From NCBI GenBank assembly GCA_949519155.1, contig CATIQU010000035.1:366398-430397 (forward strand): a stretch of DNA of 64,000 nt. Reading direction: 5' to 3'. This stretch comes from Polaribacter sp. SA4-10. Its GTDB lineage: Bacteria > Bacteroidota > Bacteroidia > Flavobacteriales > Flavobacteriaceae. The notes beneath the pieces were generated by a model. It was not told the DNA's origin. It saw only the letters and a program-made list of their open reading frames with translations, and searched no databases. Positions 9,206 to 17,771 of the stretch are shown here, piece by piece. A program made the translations under genes and the position numbers. The stretch's first letter is position 1, and every line of letters starts with the position of its first letter.

Positions 9206-10612
9206 CTAATTGATTATTATTTTGAATGTTAAAGGTGCAACTTGTAAAGCTTCACCATTTAAATTTATTTTTTCTTCTGAGAACAAATCTCTAAAAACTC
9301 CATTTTCAGTTACTTTTACTTGAGTAGTGGCGTCCGAAAAATTAGCCAAATATAAGAGCGTTTTATCCCCTTTCGTCCTTTTTAAAACAAACACATCTTT
9401 AGCGCTCTTTAAAACTTCAAAAATTGCTTTTTCTTTCCCCCCATTTAAGGCTGAATTTGTATTTTTAAGAGCGCCTAACTTAGTTAAAAAAGCAAATTTT
9501 TTCCCTTTTGTTTTGGGAATTGAATCTTTTTCAAAAAACTTTAATCGATGATTTAAATCGTATTCTTGCCCCGAATATATCAATGGCATTCCCGGGAGAA
9601 CATAACTTAAGGCTGTTAAAATTTCTGCCTTTATACCCATACGTTCCTGAATGGTTCCGTTCCAAGAATTCTCATCATGATTGGTCACAAAGTTCATTAA
9701 TATATCGTCTTTTTCGTAGCGCTCATTATAGGTGGTTTGCATGTATGTTTTCAAATCGTTAACGGTTTTCTCGCCATTTGCCAAATTGTTTAACAAATGA
9801 TGTCCATCCCATGCATAAGCCATATCAAAAAGCGTATCTCTTAGCAATGCTGGTTCCCAAGCTTCTGCCAACATAAAAATATCTTTTTCTGCTCTTAATT
9901 TAGGAATTGCATCTTGCCAAAAATCTAAAGGTACAGATCCCGCAACATCACATCGAAAACCGTCAATATTTTCATTTTTTAACCAATACTTCATATCTGC
10001 GATCATTTGAGTTCTCATCGCAAGATTGTCATAATTTAAATCTGCTGTATCCGTCCAATCGGTATCTTTTGGATGAACAACCTCCCCTTTTTCATTTTGA
10101 GTATAGAATTCTGGATTGGTTTGTAACCAAGTATGATCCCAACCTGTATGGTTTGGCACCCAATCTAAAACCACATAAATTCCATGTTCATGTGCAGTGC
10201 TCACCAATGCTCTAAAATCTTCTATGTCTCCAAATTCAGGATTGATCTTCGTAAAATCTGATACCGCGTAATAACTCCCTAAATATCTACTTTGTTCTTC
10301 TTTTGGAAATTCGGAAGCAAACTTACTATCTGCACCACCAGTGGCTTTTCTTTTGGTCTCTGATATAGGGAAAATTGGCATCAACCAAATCACTTTTACA
10401 CCTAGTTTTTTAATTTCAGGGATGTCCTTTGTAAACTCATCAAAAGTGCCTTCTGGTGAATACTGACGAATATTTGCTTCGTAAATAACAGCAGACTCTA
10501 AAGTTGCATTTGAAATTGGAGGAATTGAATTTACAAGTTCTTTTTGTTCTTTATTACAAGAAAATAGAACAAGAGCAATTAGGAATAGGGTTCGTGTTTT
10601 TTTCATCATCAA
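9206..10612 (-). CDS. GH13 alpha-amylase-family lipoprotein
   Basis: A second, shorter GH13 enzyme (468 residues) with lipoprotein signal (LVLFSC, Cys19). Catalytic motifs are complete: VVLDWVPNHTGW (region I), GFRCDVAGSVP with nucleophile Asp222, LAEAWE with Glu250, and TNHDENSW with Asp313. The C-terminus is a short beta domain. Three consecutive Met codons make the exact start uncertain by 3-6 bases. It directly abuts the GH31 gene and lies 2 bp before the next GH13 gene, so translation of the three is probably coupled. It is likely a maltodextrin-trimming hydrolase in the cell envelope. Confidence 0.92.
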   Translation of the reverse strand: MMMKKTRTLFLIALVLFSCNKEQKELVNSIPPISNATLESAVIYEANIRQYSPEGTFDEFTKDIPEIKKLGVKVIWLMPIFPISETKRKATGGADSKFASEFPKEEQSRYLGSYYAVSDFTKINPEFGDIEDFRALVSTAHEHGIYVVLDWVPNHTGWDHTWLQTNPEFYTQNEKGEVVHPKDTDWTDTADLNYDNLAMRTQMIADMKYWLKNENIDGFRCDVAGSVPLDFWQDAIPKLRAEKDIFMLAEAWEPALLRDTLFDMAYAWDGHHLLNNLANGEKTVNDLKTYMQTTYNERYEKDDILMNFVTNHDENSWNGTIQERMGIKAEILTALSYVLPGMPLIYSGQEYDLNHRLKFFEKDSIPKTKGKKFAFLTKLGALKNTNSALNGGKEKAIFEVLKSAKDVFVLKRTKGDKTLLYLANFSDATTQVKVTENGVFRDLFSEEKINLNGEALQVAPLTFKIIIN

Positions 10613-13033
10613 TTAGTTATATGTTATTTTTACTTTTAATTTTCGAGCTACTTTCCAGGTTAAAGGAATTGTGAGTATCTTTTGTTTTGGTGAGACTCGT
10701 ACTCTTTTTCTTCCAACTTTAATTTTCTTTGGAATCCAATCTACATTATGAATAACCAATTGAATGTCTTTGTTTTTTGGATTCCAATTTTCACCAAATT
10801 CCGCTTCAAAATCTATTTCTAAACAACGTTTGGTAAATGATGCTCCAAAGTGAAGCAACTCATAATTCCCTTTCTCAAAAGCGTTAGAAAGCAATCCGTT
10901 ATCGATATACAATTGTCTTTCGCTTTTTGAAACAGCTGCATCATGATAATAATGCAGTTCAATAAAATTTGCATCATAATCTTCTGTGTTTTGCATAGCA
11001 CTTGCCATCGGGATAAAAGCACCAGCCCTTACAAAAGTTGGAATAGTACTTTCTAATACTTTTATGTTTTTTGTTTGTCCACCAGCAATTTTTTCACCAG
11101 AATAAAAATTGAACCAATTGGCAGTTTTTGGGAAATAAACATCTTGGGTTTGTATGCCTGGTTTTAAAATTGGTGAGATTAAAAAATCATTCCCCCATAA
11201 ATACGCCTTCGAATTTGAGTTTAAGCTTTTGTTTTCAGATTCTTCAAAAAATAATGGACGCATAAATGGAGTTCCTAACTGATTATTTTGGAACGCCAAA
11301 TTGTAATTATATGGTAATAATTTATAACGCAACTCAATTGATTTTTTTGCAAATCCTTTTGCTTTATCACTTCTAAAAACGGGTTCACTCGCTACACCTT
11401 CTTGAGCATGAGGTCTGAAAACTGGCTGAAAAACCCCATATTGTAACCAACGCGTATACAATTCATCATCTAAATTATCACCTGCAAAACCACCTAAATC
11501 AGAGTGCATATATCCCAAACCTTGCATTCCCATTTGAAGGGCAATTTCGGGCTGACTTTGTAAGCCTCCCCAGGATCTATTTACGTCTCCAGACCAAGGA
11601 ATCATACCAAAACGCTGAGAACCTGCAGCACCTGCTCTCATTAGAATAAAAGGTCTTTCGGTTGGAAAATCTTTTTGGTAGCCTTCAAAAATTAAACGTG
11701 CCCAATCATGTCCGTAAATATTATGCACCTCATCTGCAGTTCCTGTTTCATGCAATAATTTACTTGGATGTACTTCTGGCTCTCCTAAATCGCCCCAGAC
11801 TCCTTGTACTCCAATATTTCTTAGTTCTCTATAAATATTCCAGAACCATTTTTTTCCTTCAGGATTATAAATATCGATCAACCCAGTGTTTCCAAAATAG
11901 AAATCAAATTTATAGGGGTTGCCGATAGAATCCTTTCCTAATATTTTCTTTTCTACTGCTTCCTCCCATTTTTTGGAAGTTGTTAAAACAAAAGGCTCTG
12001 TTATTAAAACCGTTTTAACGCCTTTTTTCTTAAATTTAGAAATCATTCCTTTCATATCTGGAAAAGAGTCTTTATACACTTCTAAATTGCCCATAGTGCC
12101 TTGTATATCTTTTCCAAACCAATACAGATCTAAGATTACAGCATCTACAGGAATTTTTTCTTCTATAAACTTGTTAATAGTTGTTTCGGTTTCTTTTTGT
12201 GAATGATACCCAAATCTGCTTGAGAAATTACCTAAAGTCCATCTTGGTGGCAAAGGCTGTTTTCCTGTTAAATCTGTATAACTATCAATTAAATCTACCC
12301 AAGAATCACCTACAATAACTTGGTAGGTTTTACGACCAGAAATAGTTTCGTAAGTAATAGAATTATCTTTTTTACTATCTAAATCTAAATAACCAATTGG
12401 CGCATTATCAAAATGTATCATATACATTTTTGATGATAAAACAATTGGCAATGTAAAGTTCATTAACTCAGAGCGTGTTTCATAACCATAATGTGCTCTG
12501 TTGAATAATGCCAAACGATTTCCACGTCTATTCATTCCTAAAACTCTTGCTCCTGCTCCGTATAAAACTTCGTTGTCCGTTAAATTGAATTCTATTTTCT
12601 CGGTTTCTTCAGCAGTAATATTACCTTTTACTGTTTCTAAAGGAATGTGTTTCGACTTAAAATACCCTTGTTTTTCTGAAGTAATTTCTTCTCCTTTATA
12701 TTTATAAATAATTTGAAAAGGATTATGTTGAATATGTACAGATATACCATCTGAATAGAATTCACTTTTACTACCAATGACAGGTATAATTTCTATTTTT
12801 TTTGGTTTTAAAATAACTGCATGAGAATTCTCTATTAATTTTTCTCCTTGAGGTATAAATGTTGTTTCTACAATCTTTTCATTAATAAAAGTTAAAATAT
12901 ACTTCCCATCATTTACATTTATTTCTAAACCTAAATCGGTTTGTTTTATATTTTTAAAAACTCTATTTGAATTTTGAGCAATAGAAATTTGTGTTATAAA
13001 AAAAAAGGAAATTACTATTTTAAAATATTTCAT
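10613..13033 (-). CDS. GH31 alpha-glucosidase-family enzyme, secreted
   Basis: Family 31 glycoside hydrolase, 806 residues, with signal peptide (MKYFKIVISFFFITQISIAQ). Domain order: N-terminal beta-sandwich (about 25-260), TIM barrel from WTLGNFSSRFGY (about 265), then C-terminal beta domains. The nucleophile motif is GVWGDLGEPE (Asp415) and the acid/base motif is PWSGDV (Asp483). The family includes alpha-glucosidases, alpha-xylosidases and transglucosidases; alpha-glucosidase is inferred from the maltose/starch neighbours. Bacteroides sus uses a GH97 enzyme (SusB) for the comparable step. None is present here, so this GH31 may take that role. Its stop abuts the next start. Confidence 0.92.
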   Translation of the reverse strand: MKYFKIVISFFFITQISIAQNSNRVFKNIKQTDLGLEINVNDGKYILTFINEKIVETTFIPQGEKLIENSHAVILKPKKIEIIPVIGSKSEFYSDGISVHIQHNPFQIIYKYKGEEITSEKQGYFKSKHIPLETVKGNITAEETEKIEFNLTDNEVLYGAGARVLGMNRRGNRLALFNRAHYGYETRSELMNFTLPIVLSSKMYMIHFDNAPIGYLDLDSKKDNSITYETISGRKTYQVIVGDSWVDLIDSYTDLTGKQPLPPRWTLGNFSSRFGYHSQKETETTINKFIEEKIPVDAVILDLYWFGKDIQGTMGNLEVYKDSFPDMKGMISKFKKKGVKTVLITEPFVLTTSKKWEEAVEKKILGKDSIGNPYKFDFYFGNTGLIDIYNPEGKKWFWNIYRELRNIGVQGVWGDLGEPEVHPSKLLHETGTADEVHNIYGHDWARLIFEGYQKDFPTERPFILMRAGAAGSQRFGMIPWSGDVNRSWGGLQSQPEIALQMGMQGLGYMHSDLGGFAGDNLDDELYTRWLQYGVFQPVFRPHAQEGVASEPVFRSDKAKGFAKKSIELRYKLLPYNYNLAFQNNQLGTPFMRPLFFEESENKSLNSNSKAYLWGNDFLISPILKPGIQTQDVYFPKTANWFNFYSGEKIAGGQTKNIKVLESTIPTFVRAGAFIPMASAMQNTEDYDANFIELHYYHDAAVSKSERQLYIDNGLLSNAFEKGNYELLHFGASFTKRCLEIDFEAEFGENWNPKNKDIQLVIHNVDWIPKKIKVGRKRVRVSPKQKILTIPLTWKVARKLKVKITYN

Positions 13034-13070
13034 ATTGTGTTTTATTCTGTATCTATTTAGGTTTTGAAAC

Positions 13071-14714
13071 CTATAATTTATCTTTTATCGTTTTCACCCA
13101 AACTTCGTATCCTAATTCATTTAAATGCGTTCCGTCTGACGTCAATTCTGGCTTTATCAATCCATTTTTATTAACAAATTCGCTATGCAAATCTATCAAC
13201 TTGTAATTCACATCAATATTAGTATTTCTAATGATATTATTCACTTGATTTATGTAATCTGCCATGTACACATCTGATGTAGGCAAAATTGTTTGCAAAT
13301 AAATTGTTGTTTCTGGCGATTTCTGATAAATTGAATCCGTTATTTTAATGATATTTTTTGCCACATATTCTGTAGACGGAATTTGCTTATGATAATGTAA
13401 ACTGAACAAATCGTTAATACAAATTAATAAAAAAACGGTTTTAGGCTTAAAGTGAGTTATTTCATCAAGTCTGTTTAAAACCCTATAAGTAACATCAACT
13501 GAAATACCAAGGTTTTTTACATTTTTAATGCCAACTTTTTCAGCCCAATTTCCACCTTGTTCTGTTATACTATTTCCGACAAAAACGATATCACCAAAGT
13601 TTAAAGGATCCTTTTTAAACAATTCTATTCTTTGTTTATAATGTACTTTTGTCCAATCTCCGTGAAATTTTATGTCTTTTGATGCATCAGGATACAAACT
13701 ATCAATAGTATTTATTTGCACAAATAAGCTTTTAAAATGAATAGATAAAGTTTGATTTGGTTTTAATTCTATAAATTTTTCAGCTTTATTTTTAATCCAA
13801 ACTGAAGTGTTTTTTGAAGGATTAAAAACAGAATTATTTTTATATTCTAATGCTTTAATTGCATTTAAATAATCTACCATTTCCATGGTTTTTGCATACC
13901 AAATATCATTTTTGTTGCCTAATAAATTGCAAATGGAATCTGCTAATTTCCAATTATTATGAAACTCATAACTATGTCCCCAAACATTCAATAACTGCAT
14001 TTTAGTTGCCTTTAAATTGGTGAAATAAGTTCCATAATTTATAGCATCAATTATATGACAAGTTGGGTTTAATTCTAAAAAATTATTTGCAGGTAATTCA
14101 AAGTTTTTTGTTGCTGATGTTGTTCTTGCATATTTAACATCTAAAGCTTTTAAAGATTGTAAAACTTGCTCATCAAAAGCACCAAAAGGATAAGCCAAAC
14201 CTTTAACTTCGTTATGATTTGTATTTTTGATTAACTTATTTAGATTTTTAATATCATTAAAAACTTCAGACTTAATTATCGAATCTTTTTGGTTATTTAA
14301 ACCCAAATGATTTACAGTATGACTAGAAATTTCGTGACCTTTATATATACTATTTACTTCTGATTCTGTGACAAAAAATACGTCATAATCCAATTCAGAA
14401 CTTAACCAATTTGCTCTTTTACCAAGTCTGCCAGAATTTAGATGAAAAGTACCAAAGATTTTCGCTTTGTTTAATTTTTCAAGTAATATTCTATCGTATT
14501 CTGGTCCATCATCAAAGCTCATAACTAAACTTTTTAATTTACCTTCAGGAAAAGCAAAATTATTAGCATAAATCTCTTTATTGGTAGGTAGAGTTGAATC
14601 TATAATCTTTTGTTGATTTGTAGCAGAATTACAAGAAATCAGCAATAAAATAGACACAAAACTACATAAGTAGAAATACGAATCTATTATTTTATTGGTT
14701 TTGATTCCTTTCAT
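13071..14714 (-). CDS. Polysaccharide deacetylase (CE4/NodB-like) fused to SGNH/GDSL hydrolase, lipoprotein
   Basis: Two-domain protein of 547 residues with a lipoprotein signal (LLLISC, Cys28). The N-terminal part has NodB-like motifs: SFDDGPE (Asp68, Asp69), SHTVNH (His132, His136) and LAYPFGAFD (about 173-181). After a linker (about 300-350) comes an SGNH hydrolase: FVGNSITE (Ser382), NLGIS (Gly403), ICINDLF (Asn434) and SDGTHLNELGY (Asp527, His530). Block III normally reads GxND; here the Gly position is Cys432. Both catalytic sets otherwise look intact. It is embedded among alpha-glucan genes (esterase before it, GH31 37 bp after). It probably removes acyl groups from glycans, but the substrate is unknown. 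Confidence 0.85.
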   Translation of the reverse strand: MKGIKTNKIIDSYFYLCSFVSILLLISCNSATNQQKIIDSTLPTNKEIYANNFAFPEGKLKSLVMSFDDGPEYDRILLEKLNKAKIFGTFHLNSGRLGKRANWLSSELDYDVFFVTESEVNSIYKGHEISSHTVNHLGLNNQKDSIIKSEVFNDIKNLNKLIKNTNHNEVKGLAYPFGAFDEQVLQSLKALDVKYARTTSATKNFELPANNFLELNPTCHIIDAINYGTYFTNLKATKMQLLNVWGHSYEFHNNWKLADSICNLLGNKNDIWYAKTMEMVDYLNAIKALEYKNNSVFNPSKNTSVWIKNKAEKFIELKPNQTLSIHFKSLFVQINTIDSLYPDASKDIKFHGDWTKVHYKQRIELFKKDPLNFGDIVFVGNSITEQGGNWAEKVGIKNVKNLGISVDVTYRVLNRLDEITHFKPKTVFLLICINDLFSLHYHKQIPSTEYVAKNIIKITDSIYQKSPETTIYLQTILPTSDVYMADYINQVNNIIRNTNIDVNYKLIDLHSEFVNKNGLIKPELTSDGTHLNELGYEVWVKTIKDKL

Positions 14715-14754
14715 CTTTTGGAAATTAAATTTTAAAAAATCGTTTAAATTATAA

Positions 14755-15723
14755 TTATTTTTTCAATAAAAAAGTTAACGGAATATCTACTCTATTTTGC
14801 CAAGAAATTTCTGAATGGTCTGTTCCTTTGAAAAATAAATTTTTGAAATTTGCTTCTGTAAATCCATTATTTAGAAAAATAGAATCAACTTTAGGTGCAT
14901 AAACAGGATAAAACTGATCTAAAGTTTTATTACCATAATCAAAATACATTTTATGTGTTTTCGCATCTGGAATATTCTTTTCTAAATAAGTAAGAATTGC
15001 ATTTGGTAATGGATTATTCTTTATAGGTTGTGCACCAACCCAATGTGTTGAAATACAAGCTGCACCTTCAAAAATATCTGGATATTGAGAAATTGCGTAC
15101 ATAGACATTAAGCCACCCATTGAAGAACCAGCCACAAATGTGTTTTCTTTATTTGTGTAAACCGAATATGTTTTGTCTATATATGGTTTTAAATCTTCGA
15201 CTAAAAATTTTAAATACTCGTCACCATTTAAATCTTCTAAAGTAACATCATTATTCGATAAACTTTTAACCCTTTCTAACTCTTCTTTTGTAAGAAAATT
15301 CATGACTTTTTCTGGGTACAAATCCAACCATCTTATTGCTGTAATATTATGAATACCAACAACTATAAAATCTTTAGTAACTCCTTCTTTCATTAATTTT
15401 GAAGCAACCTCATCTATTTTCCATTCTTGTTTGTTCCAAGAGATGGTTTCATCGAACAACATTTGACCATCGTGCATGTATAAAACTGCGTATTTTTTTT
15501 CATCAGAATAATTTTCTGGTAACCAAACATCTACAGGTCTTGGGGTAATGTGTTTTGTGGGAAAAGAATCTACCCTCATTAATTTTCCTTCCGCTAAAAC
15601 CGCGATTTCTAATACTTTAGCAGTAATATTATCAACTTTTTTCTCTTCCTTATTATTCTCTTTATTTTGTGTTTTACAAGAAATAATAAATAATATTAAA
15701 CAAAGAATAATTAGATTTTTCAT
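14755..15723 (-). CDS. Alpha/beta-hydrolase esterase (enterochelin-esterase/esterase-D type), lipoprotein
   Basis: Esterase-family alpha/beta hydrolase, about 322 residues from the ATG at 15723. The open frame begins at 15756, but the later start gives a proper lipoprotein signal, MKNLIILCLILFIISC. The nucleophile elbow is AGSSMGGLMSMYA (Ser in GSSMG), a YMHDGQ oxyanion-type segment lies upstream, and GTDHSEISW supplies the likely catalytic His. Relatives act on ester-linked sugars, siderophores or small esters, so specificity is open. It lies between the cyclomaltodextrinase-like GH13 and the deacetylase/SGNH fusion, 40 bp before the latter. This supports a role in handling an esterified glucan. 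Confidence 0.85.
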   Translation of the reverse strand: MKNLIILCLILFIISCKTQNKENNKEEKKVDNITAKVLEIAVLAEGKLMRVDSFPTKHITPRPVDVWLPENYSDEKKYAVLYMHDGQMLFDETISWNKQEWKIDEVASKLMKEGVTKDFIVVGIHNITAIRWLDLYPEKVMNFLTKEELERVKSLSNNDVTLEDLNGDEYLKFLVEDLKPYIDKTYSVYTNKENTFVAGSSMGGLMSMYAISQYPDIFEGAACISTHWVGAQPIKNNPLPNAILTYLEKNIPDAKTHKMYFDYGNKTLDQFYPVYAPKVDSIFLNNGFTEANFKNLFFKGTDHSEISWQNRVDIPLTFLLKK

Positions 15724-15808
15724 GTTTTTTTTTAAATTAAATAGTTCTCGATACAATTCTGATAAAAAATCAGAATCACTCGAACTGACAGATTCTGATT
15801 TGAAAATT

Positions 15809-17761
15809 TTACTTTTTTGTGGTTAAAATGATACTTCCTTTTTTAGATAATTTCATAGCCCCCCCCCATGTAAATTCTTTTCCAGTAATTATATTTTTCA
15901 ATGTTTTTCCTTGTAAACCAATTTCTGAATAACGTTTTAAATCAATAGTTATTGGTTTTTCATTTTTATTGATAATGTTTACAACAACTTCATCATTTAA
16001 AATTCTAAACAAGAAATAAGCTCCCATAAATGGAGCAAAATGAACAGTTTTTCCTTCATGAATTGCTTTTGATTCTTTTCTATAATTCAGTAATTTCTTT
16101 AAGAAAGATTGCATTTTTTTTTGATCAGTTTTTAAGCCCTCTCCTGTAAAAGCATTTACGGCATCATCTTTCCATCCACCAGGGAAATCTGTACGAATTA
16201 AACCATGGTCTCCTGGCTTCTCAAAGTCATCCATTAGAATCTCTGTTCCATAATAGATTTGAGGAATTCTAGGCATCATTAAATAGAAAGAAAGCGCCAT
16301 TTTTGTATTTTCTAAGTCTCCATTTAATTGCGTATAAATTCGGCTCATATCATGATTGTCTGGAAAAACCATGATATCTTTTGGTGTTGCATAATGAAAA
16401 TCATTGGCCAAGCCTTCATACATTTTAACCAACCCCGTATCCCAAGATTCTTTTTCATTAATGCCATCAACTACATTTCTTTGCATGGCAAAATCCATCG
16501 TAGAAGTTAAATTAGATGCATAACCATCTCTATTATTTGCGCCTTTTTGCCAGTAACCTATTAACAACGGATTATAGCTCCATTCTTCACCAACAATAGA
16601 AAATTTTGGATACTCTGCCATAATAGCTCTAGCCCAATTACTCATAAAATCTTTGTCTGGGTAAGGGTATGTATCTTGTCTAATACCGCTTAAACCAATG
16701 GTTTCGATCCACCAAATACTATTTTGAATGATGTATTTTGCCATGAACGGATTTTTCTGGTTTAAATCTGGCATTGTAGCAACAAACCAACCATCTGAGT
16801 TTCCTTTTTTATCACTTTTAGAAGCGTACAAATCTTGATTTGAAGTTCTTCGATGATTTGAGGTAATTAAAGCTCCTTTTTTCTCGAAGTTTTCTTGATA
16901 ATTAACCCAATCTTTAAATGGCAAATCTTTCATCCACCAATGTTCGCTCCCACAATGGTTTGCGACTTGATCCATAATTAATTTAATCCCTTTTTCTCTC
17001 GATTTGTCTGCCAATTCTCTATAATCTGCCAATGTCCCATAACGTGGATCTACTTCGTATAAATCTGTAATTGCATAGCCGTGATATGACTGACTGGGCA
17101 TATTATTGGTTAATAATGGACTAGACCAAATAGCAGTAAAGCCCATAGTATCAATGTACTCTAAATGACTTGTAATTCCTTTTATATCACCGCCATGACG
17201 TGCATAATCATCATTTCTATTAATACTATTTTCTTTTAAAAAATGAACAGATTCTCCATTTTCACTTGCATCTGAAACTTTAGAACCTAAATCGTTTGAT
17301 GCATCTGCATTTGCAAACCTGTCTGGGGTTATTAAATACAAAACATCTGAACTGTTAAAACCAATGTAGTTTTCGCTAGGTTTTTCTCTTGCTTTTAATT
17401 GATATGTATGTGCTTTTATATCTCCGTTTTCTGAAGTAAAAAGAATATCAAATTTACCTGGCTTGGTTGTTTTGTCAATCTTTAAATCGATAAATAAGTA
17501 GTTTTTACTTCTTGCAGTGTGCACTTTTTCGATAACAACCCCATTATATGAAATAGAAGGTTTAAAACTACCTATACCCTTCTCTTTTACTAATAATTGT
17601 AATGAAACATCTTTAAAACCAATAAACCAGTTTTGGGGCTCAACGCGTTCCAAAGAGCTATTGGACAGAGGTTTTATAGCTTCTAAAACTTGTTTTTTGT
17701 TGTCACAAGAATACATCAATGCGAAAAAGGAGATACATAAGAGTGCTTTAAAAAGTTTCAT
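15809..17761 (-). CDS. Cyclomaltodextrinase/neopullulanase-type GH13 lipoprotein (SusA-like)
   Basis: GH13 enzyme, 650 residues, lipoprotein signal (ALMYSC, Cys19). An N-terminal beta domain of about 100 residues (25-125) matches the cyclomaltodextrinase N-domain type. The catalytic barrel follows, with LMDQVANH (263-269), GIRQDTYPYPD (nucleophile Asp363), VGEEW (Glu392) and FPDNHDM (Asp471), then a C-terminal beta domain. This is the layout of Bacteroides SusA, a periplasmic neopullulanase that shortens maltooligosaccharides. It starts 10 bp after the maltose phosphorylase stop. A run of nine G on the coding strand (15859-15867) encodes the Gly-Gly near residue 633 and is a possible slippage site. 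Confidence 0.92.
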   Translation of the reverse strand: MKLFKALLCISFFALMYSCDNKKQVLEAIKPLSNSSLERVEPQNWFIGFKDVSLQLLVKEKGIGSFKPSISYNGVVIEKVHTARSKNYLFIDLKIDKTTKPGKFDILFTSENGDIKAHTYQLKAREKPSENYIGFNSSDVLYLITPDRFANADASNDLGSKVSDASENGESVHFLKENSINRNDDYARHGGDIKGITSHLEYIDTMGFTAIWSSPLLTNNMPSQSYHGYAITDLYEVDPRYGTLADYRELADKSREKGIKLIMDQVANHCGSEHWWMKDLPFKDWVNYQENFEKKGALITSNHRRTSNQDLYASKSDKKGNSDGWFVATMPDLNQKNPFMAKYIIQNSIWWIETIGLSGIRQDTYPYPDKDFMSNWARAIMAEYPKFSIVGEEWSYNPLLIGYWQKGANNRDGYASNLTSTMDFAMQRNVVDGINEKESWDTGLVKMYEGLANDFHYATPKDIMVFPDNHDMSRIYTQLNGDLENTKMALSFYLMMPRIPQIYYGTEILMDDFEKPGDHGLIRTDFPGGWKDDAVNAFTGEGLKTDQKKMQSFLKKLLNYRKESKAIHEGKTVHFAPFMGAYFLFRILNDEVVVNIINKNEKPITIDLKRYSEIGLQGKTLKNIITGKEFTWGGAMKLSKKGSIILTTKK

Positions 17762-17771
17762 ACCGTTATTT

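Noticed and set aside
9508..9762. Plus-strand ORFs within the enzyme operon (for example 9508-9762, 9907-10215, 11919-12206)
   Set aside because: They are antisense shadows of GH13 and GH31 genes with complete catalytic motifs and have no family signal of their own.
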